A stretch of DNA of 64,000 bases from Siphonodentalium dalli (Eukaryota; Mollusca; Scaphopoda; Gadilida; Siphonodentaliidae). Positions 57,339 through 64,000 of the stretch are shown here, piece by piece. The position numbers and the translations under genes are program-made. A model generated the notes under the pieces. The model was not told the origin of the DNA and made no database searches. It saw only the letters and a program-made list of their open reading frames with translations. The first letter of the stretch is position 1; each line of letters opens with the position of its first letter. The stretch lies in the NCBI GenBank assembly GCA_032622095.1, contig CP136062.1, forward strand, positions 137,162,351-137,226,350. Direction: 5' to 3'.

Positions 57339-60300
57339 TTTTCAAAATTTAATAAAATTAATTACATATTCAAAATTATTGCCAAGCAGACATCAGATGG
57401 GCGACAACTGTATCGGATAATACAACAAACCGATATCGCAGATCAGCATTGCGATTTATTTTAACAGTAGGTACTATATATTAATTATCACTATTTAGAT
57501 ATGTGGAAAATAGAGTGTCCGAGCAAAGAAATATAAATTAGCGGACGTAATTTCGTTGTTTTTGCTGTTTAACGTCAAGAAAAATTATCAATGGAAGCAT
57601 CCGGCATCCGATGTATGTGCCCGACGGCACCCGGCGTACGGTGGTCTGGCGAACGCCGGTCATCCGCAGTGTCCACGTCTAAAATTATCTAAAATGACGA
57701 TGATCGACGATCTGTATGTCAAACCGTGAATTTATTGTGAGAAAAATCGCTTTTATATTATTATTATGATCATTTTTTGGAAGGTCGGCGTACGAATACC
57801 GGTATTTTTGGAATACCGAATACCTCATAACAGAGGGGCCGGAATACGGCGTACCTCATAACAGGGCATGGAATACGGCGTACGAAAACGGAGGGTGGGG
57901 GCGTCTCGAATGGAAAGTTGTTTCAAGCAATTTCTAGAAAATAATGTTCTTAAATATGTGCCAGCATCAGATGAGAAGCTTCTGTTATACGATGGACATA
58001 CATCCCATGAACTCTTAGGCACCATAGAGTAGGCCAAATGTCATAATATATCTTAACTGGAGCAAATTCAATATAACATGAGATGTAAATATAATTATAA
58101 TACAAACTAAAATTCATTAACTAATGGCACATAGAATGTGCATTACCGGTATAGGTTTCTAATTTGTCAGGTTGATGTCCCACTCGAAATAGCCAGCCAA
58201 ACAGCAGCGAAAACAATACGCGAGTATACGATGGACTATTTAAAGGTTCAATACATCTACCATAAACACTTCCAACCAATTTGTTCAAGAACATATTCCA
58301 ATTGACCTGACAAGTTTCTTATTTTTGATATATGTAACCAACAAAATAATTGATTTAATGTTATTCCACACCAATTGATGTGAGGCACATTTATTCAACA
58401 GAATACCAGCCATTGAATACGTAGTATTGTGTGCCTCTGGTGGAATACAAGCCGGAACTATTCTTGTTGACGTTGTCACCATGAAAGATGACGTGAATTA
58501 CGTTAATAATCCACTTCGGGTGATTCCCTGATCATTACTGGTCATTCCTCAGACTTAAATAACAATAAATGTAGCTATAGTATCAATGAAGGTGGCAGTC
58601 CTGGATTGAACAACAGTATAGAATATATATAGAACACAACTTGCAACATAATCTCAAATCTTTTATGAAACGCATTGCTACGCTCTCACAAAATATATCC
58701 TTGCGCCATCCGCAACTCATTCGATAAATGATTTTCCATTAAGATGCATATTGTGTTCTGTTTATTACCTGTTTATTTTTTTCTTCTGATATAAATATAC
58801 ATGTATGACAATTTGTTTACATGAATTGTGCGCTTCAAAATTACTCGTGCCAAGATTTCTAATCATGCCTTCCGTCTGAACATGGTTGTTCTTTCCATTT
58901 GAATCTGGTTGACCTTCTCAACATCAGGACATGATATGTCAATGATTCATCATGTCTTTGCACATGGAAAAATCAATAGCGTATTGCACATAACCCTAGA
59001 AACCGAAACAAAGTATGATCAACAGCTACATCAGATTTCATTGAATTGACTACAATAATAATTTAACATGATCTGGGAATTCTATTTAGATTCAATAAAC
59101 AAAAATATTAATTTAAACATAGCTAATTTAATGGGTGCTAAAGTATCAATGCAAAATATCCAAGGGCAAAACTGATAACTCTATACAAGTTATTTTCTAA
59201 AATATAAACTTTCTTTCTCATTTGCAGTAAAAAAAAGCCACAGATGCAGCCAGTCGTACGACATGAAACTGTGACAAGTAGTCGCAACATTGACCAGCCA
59301 TAGCAAAGAAATTCAGCTTGATATGAACACCATTTTATACCTTGTCTGAACAACATGTATGTCAACAAATGAAATGTCCATTCTTTCCGCCAATCAACTG
59401 TCTAACCAATGCAAATTTCAATCATAAACATAGAAAACACCATACATCGCAGTACAGATTGACTATTTGGTGCCACTGAACTGTTTTTTCTGAATTATAG
59501 AGACCTGTACAGGTATGATTGAGAAGTCTGCTTCATTAACAAGACTACTTGCCTTGCGAATGCAATTTTTGTAGATCATTGTCATTATTACTAGTACAAG
59601 TATATGATTAGTCAGGATTAGTCCTGTTCATTTATTATTACATAACACAGAGGGATTGAGAAACTCTGCCAACTTGTAAGCTGATATTGTAGTGCTACAA
59701 AATAAAAATAGAGGTGGGTCTTCCCAATGAGACTAAGGAAAACCCTCATGGCAGCCAGTGGCGGAATTGATTTACACACACAAGTGACTCTGGAAATGTA
59801 AGTCGGACGCACACATAGATGGACAGACTGACATACAATTTACTGATTTGACAGAAAAGCATATTCCTACAAAGTGTCATCTACAGACGGACAAAAAAGC
59901 TGAGCGGAAAGAAAAGCGGGGGTGGGTATTAAAAAAACTTAAATGAAATGTGCCACGGGTTTCAGCATAACAGATCTGCTTTTTCGGTGATTGGATGTAA
60001 CTCATCTTTCCTCATCAATCTTTATAAATCTTCCGAGGTTGGTGACGGGCGACATGCAACTGTTGGAAGGATTACAAGTATACATTTACAATTTCAGCAA
60101 GTGAATTCATAGACAATAAAACAAAGAGTGACAAAGTAATACTGAGGAATAAAGATGGAGGTAGGGATGAATTTAAAGCAATTTGAGTTGACACCATACA
60201 ATTATTATCATTGGCATGGATTGTACTAGTGTAGTGACTAAGCGACAACATTTTGTCATATTGGAACGGAGTGGCCAAAAGTGCCATTTTTTTATATTAT

Positions 60301-61795
60301 GTCAAGTTTGGTGTGCTCTTTCAGAAAGTGAACTAGAAACAGATTTCTGATCAATATTAACCCTTGTTTCCAGTATAAATCGATTATGGCGGCCAAATTC
60401 AATCATTATTTCACCATGACGTTCCAACTGGTATACAATTTAAGGCACATGCATAATAAAGGCATCATTCCATCCGGCATTGTCATATTTTGAAGATATT
60501 AGCAACCCAGGCTGACCAAAGTTGAAAATTATCACTTTTTGGACCAAAAGCATGAAATTTTGTCATAAAATCATTCTCGTTTCAATTATTTCGGAATAAT
60601 AAACAGACAATTTCTCAAATCTGTTTCAGTGCAGATCAAAGGTTAAGATCTTAAAAATTTCAGAAATGTATACTGCAAACAAAATATACAACATCTAGGA
60701 CAAATTCGTAACCATATTTTAGACATTTTGGATTATGTTACCCCTCACCCCAAAAATCAAGAATATTTTGTTTTTGTGATAAACATCCGATAGAACATGG
60801 ATGAGAATATATAAAGGACACTATTCTATCACATTTCTAAATACTGTAATTGCAATTACACACACAATGACCAAAGTTGAAATTTACAACTTTTTCGACT
60901 AAAATATGCAATTTGGTAAGAAAATCCTCGTCATTTCAAATATTTTGGTCCAATAAATGGTCATGTACACATAGGATATTTGCGATAGTTCAAAATGTTT
61001 GGTCTTAAATGTTTTGGACATATATACTGAAAACAATGAATACATTTTCTGCGGTTATTATGTAACAACGTTTCAGAAAATTTGGTTTATGTTACCCCTC
61101 ACCCCAAAAATCACGAAAATATGACTTGGTTGTAAAGATTCAATAAATCTTTGGTTAAATCTTATAAAGTAAGTTTGTCGATGACAATTAGTCATATATT
61201 GTTATGTAACAATCTCATTGACAGTATACAGTTTAAATTTACAATTGTATGCCTAATAACAGCTATATTTTATGGTAAAATAACCATCATTTCAAATATT
61301 TTCAACCAATATATGGGCAATTTCTCAAACATTTCCCAAGATCGTATACCACATGCGGCCTTGAAAGTTTCGAAAATGACTGTCGAATACAACACATTTA
61401 AATGTGTATACATGTCATGTCTTGTGAAATAGAATAAAATTCTAAAAGTCTATTATACCATAAATATTTGAAGGTGTTGACTTATATAATCTACAATTGT
61501 AGCATACAAGAGGGGGTATATATAGACATGTAGTTCAGATCACAACTTTAATTTGTCTATCAATAATACACATAACATAAAGATGGTCTATCTTTGTTTA
61601 TACTCTGTTCTTAAATTCACGTTTGTTTTGTTGTACCTGTATAACTATAATGTGCACAGTCTGATCATACCAGCGGATATATATAGCAACTCATAGATTG
61701 TCGTGTTATAATCACCGGTGACCATATCGGTGACCATGTTGATACATTGAACAAATAGTTTAGGCATTCTTAATATCACAATTACAACTGCATAA
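57339..61795. other. Long gene-free stretch with some repeats
   Basis: Near 57785-57895 GGAATACGGCGTACCTCATA-like words repeat, as at 43600-43690. At 60535-60770 and 60880-61115 two diverged tandem copies share TATGTTACCCCTCACCCC and AAAATCACGAA/AAAATCAAGAA endings and GACCAAAGTTGAAA starts. A further related start lies near 61190. The remaining sequence is AT-rich with no supported exon on either strand. Confidence 0.5.
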
Positions 61796-62118
61796 TTATG
61801 TGCATGGTAAATCAGCTATTGCACATTTGCACCTGTTACAAGTTTGGGATTTGCAACAACACTTGATGAGTTCTGAACACACAGCTGCAGCTTCTGGTAA
61901 TGTAGTCCACAACGGTTTACATCCATGATCTTCAACTGTCCATTCCCAGTCATGCGGGCCATGTATTGGAATTGTTATGTCATGACAAGTGTACCACAAT
62001 CCTGCCTGGTATATGGCTCATTTCATATGCTGTATTATGGCCCCTTTTGACCGACAAGTTTTGGAGAATTCTCTTCATATGCCTCGTTATCAGCAACTTT
62101 TGACAACCTTTATTATAA
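61796..62118 (-). pseudogene. C-terminal piece of a widespread uncharacterised metazoan family
   Basis: Minus-strand reading GLWYTCHDITIPI, PHDWEWTVEDHGCKPLWTTL, PEAAAVCSELIKCCCKS and CNRCKCAIADLPCT. The pattern of W-T-T-L-P, then a Cys-rich end with CCCK, CNRC and CKC, is typical of the C-terminus of a multicopy protein family I know only as uncharacterised in cnidarians, molluscs and fish. It is separated from the rest of the gene by a MITE and missing sequence. Confidence 0.6.
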
Positions 62119-62624
62119 TTAAAGGTACGGTTGGCCTTGGCGGTGGGTATCCTGTGAAAATATTTCCACCCATCAAAAACCGCCACAAACAGATAGAACA
62201 TCAAAATTTAGACAGACTTTGTCCTTATACAAATAAGAAATATCGCATAAACAGTATGTTAGTGTCATTTGTTTGACCATTGTTATGTAAATAAAAGCAT
62301 AAAAAGTTACTTTTCTGGTGTTTGTTTATATTATGATGGTAAACATAAAGAGCGTTCTTTGTTGCTGAATTCCTGATATGGAAGTAATAAAAAGCGTTTA
62401 TATCATTTGTGTGTGATTAGCCAGTGACACTGTGTTGTCTTCTGTAACATAATCAGGCTCTTGCTTATGTAAAATATAGTAAGTCTTTATGATAGCATGC
62501 TGTTTGTTTACGCGATGGTAATGCTATATATGAACGAAACTGTATGCGTTTTAATGTTTGTCTGTTTATGGTGTTTGGAACAAATATGAATATTTTCGAC
62601 AACTAAGGCCAACCGTGCCTTTAA
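62119..62624 (-). mobile_element. TTAA MITE, copy 8, inverted
   Basis: TTAA at 62119-62122 and 62621-62624, body 498 bp. Both termini carry the GGTTGGCC variant (AGGTACGGTTGGCC and AGGCACGGTTGGCC), the opposite of copy 5. It separates two parts of the minus-strand gene relic. Confidence 0.95.
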
Positions 62625-63465
62625 TGGTAATGAAACGTTCGAGTTCTTTGAAAATATTTGAGGACGAATCTAGTTGAATAAAAGGTTGATTCGCCTATAG
62701 AAGAAATGTACATGTATCTGTGATAACGGGATAATATTTCCATGCTATCCAGAAACTTTTCTGCCCTTTATATGGAAGAACAAAGTGGTATCAAAATCAG
62801 ATATCGAATGAAAATTGGGTAGTGATAACAATTGTCATCGCCCAGAGCGGAAAATGTGCTGTTGTCATGGTACAATGTTGTAGTTTTGCCTGTTGTTAGA
62901 GAAACACATGTATCACCACCACTGTTAGTATCCGTAAACTTTGAAAACAGACCGATGACCATTACCAGGACATCTGTGTCAACAATCCGAACACGGATGG
63001 TCGTCAGCCCACAAGAAAGCGCATGGATAATGTGCGGCACAATTCTAATATCAGCTTCCTCCTGACAACAGTTTCTCAAGATTTACTAGGAAGAATTTGC
63101 TATTTTGAGAGTTGACGAACAATCTGTCATGTTTAACACTTTATCATCATGTTCTGACGCATTACTTGTCAGGAATACAAAAAGTTCAAGCTTATTGTCA
63201 GAATGACGGAGGAAGTCGTTCCATTTTTTTGGAATCTTAGTTTGGCCACCAACTTCTCGTCCAAGACCTATACCACGATTCTCATTAGTGCTGCCTTTTG
63301 TGCTGCTTTCAAAATACCTATCCCACACAACACACATGACATTAACACTTCTTAGTTTGTATAGTAGAAACTTCATTGGTGATTATGTAATCATTAAAAG
63401 TACATGTAGGTCCTATCGCAGGCACAATTATATGCACAAGAACGCCTCCATCAAATATCTTGCAC
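62625..63465 (-). pseudogene. Middle part of the same family, minus strand
   Basis: Reads KIFDGGVLVHIIVPAI and TFNDY, a frame change, then MKFLLYKLRSVNVMCVVWDR, TKIPKKWNDFLRHSDNKLEL and, after two consecutive in-frame stops near 63089-63094, CCQEEADIRIVPHIIHALSC and TIRVRIVDTDVLVMVIGLF. The order VVWDRY, NW..FL, EEAD.R, VDTDV is conserved in the family; its function is not known. Several stops and a frame change make it a pseudogene. It starts abruptly at about 63465, where an inverted duplicate on the plus strand takes over. Confidence 0.6.
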
Positions 63466-63499
63466 GTACTTCCAATATTTTATTTCTTGTAATAGTGTG

Positions 63500-64000
63500 T
63501 TCGAACAACATTTGGGGAGTTCAAAAAACCCGATATCGCTTCTCCGCTATTCCAAACGATCAAGTGCAGGAACAGGAGAACATCAAATTGAAAGGAAATG
63601 GAGTGTTGATCGGTTTAACAGAGAGTTCATCAACAATAACGAGATGGCTGGAACTCCCCGTGTTTTTCTCTCATGAGAGTCAGCTATTTTCCCCGCCTTA
63701 TCAATGGGAGGTAAATTCAAGGGGAACAATCTGATTTGCTGGGATGTATCCGGGAAGCAATTGGAGATATATCGGATCCACCTAAAAATGTTCAGTGCAA
63801 GATATTTGATGGAGGCGTTCTTGTGGATATGATTGTACCTGCGATATAGTATCTACTTTTAATGATTACGCCCAGTCACTAATGAAGTTTCTACTCAGAC
63901 TAAGAAGTGATACTGTCATATATATGTGGTGTGGGACATATGAAACGAGCTGCCTACCAGGTAGGATTGTGGTACACTTGTCATGCCAAGCTGCAGCTGT
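63500..64000 (+). pseudogene. N-terminal piece and internally deleted copy of the same family
   Basis: Plus-strand reading: YRFSAIPNDQVQEQENIKLK and GNGVLIGLTESSSTITRWLE (63530-63660), the N-terminal side of the family. Then NVQCKIFDGGVLVDMIVPAI (63785-63847) and TFNDYAQSLMKFLLRLRS. At about 63925 the sequence jumps to HMKRAAYQVGLWYTCHAK, which belongs near the C-terminus, so the central part is deleted. The relic continues past the end of the window. Confidence 0.55.

Overview
This is eukaryotic, metazoan DNA. It is AT-rich and gene-poor, has spliced genes with GT-AG introns of 0.2 to 2 kb, and is crowded with DNA transposons, a non-LTR retrotransposon, foldback elements and tandem repeats. 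The gene families (MULE/SWIM/PHD protein, Crypton recombinase, RecQ-like helicase, two uncharacterised invertebrate multicopy families) and the look of the dispersed repeats fit a marine invertebrate, most likely a mollusc. That assignment is an inference. I see no rRNA, no convincing tRNA and no CRISPR.

Left part (1-20 kb): tandem duplications, then a frameshifted PHD-finger pseudogene (3.67-4.73 kb). Next comes a plus-strand multi-exon gene (5.37-19.92 kb) whose exons encode a MULE-type transposase core, a SWIM zinc finger and a C-terminal PHD finger. Splice phases agree for all eight exons from 14.3 to 19.9 kb, except for two one-base homopolymer slips. The middle of the gene is missing where a four-unit 1.38 kb tandem array sits (7.65-13.17 kb). 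A hAT-like element with an 8-bp target duplication lies in one intron.

Middle (21-33 kb): a non-LTR retrotransposon (endonuclease, reverse transcriptase, Cys/His tail) was hit by a hAT-like element and later by a 494-bp TTAA-target MITE, which itself carries a second 494-bp copy inserted inside its own terminal repeat. Removing the insertions restores the reading frame at each junction. More copies of the MITE lie at 21.4, 27.1, 27.9, 43.0, 54.4 and 62.1 kb. A Harbinger-like element (29.8-32.3 kb, TTA duplication) carries a GC-rich array that flips orientation in its centre.

Right-middle (33-43 kb): an inverted repeat with 0.83-kb arms encloses a dead RecQ-like helicase (stop codon in the Walker A motif). 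It is followed by a degenerate Crypton tyrosine-recombinase element, a second 5' fragment of it, and a long hairpin between the two. A pogo/Tigger-like transposase relic is interrupted by the MITE.

Right part (45-64 kb): minus-strand coding pieces (a 480-codon ORF with a beta-propeller-like segment, small phase-matched exons, several unassigned exons), a 156-bp foldback element, long stretches without genes, and a broken, inverted two-piece copy of a widespread uncharacterised metazoan family at the right edge. Most coding sequence is of mobile-element origin. No operon-like cooperation is expected; the common thread is repeated insertion, duplication and decay.
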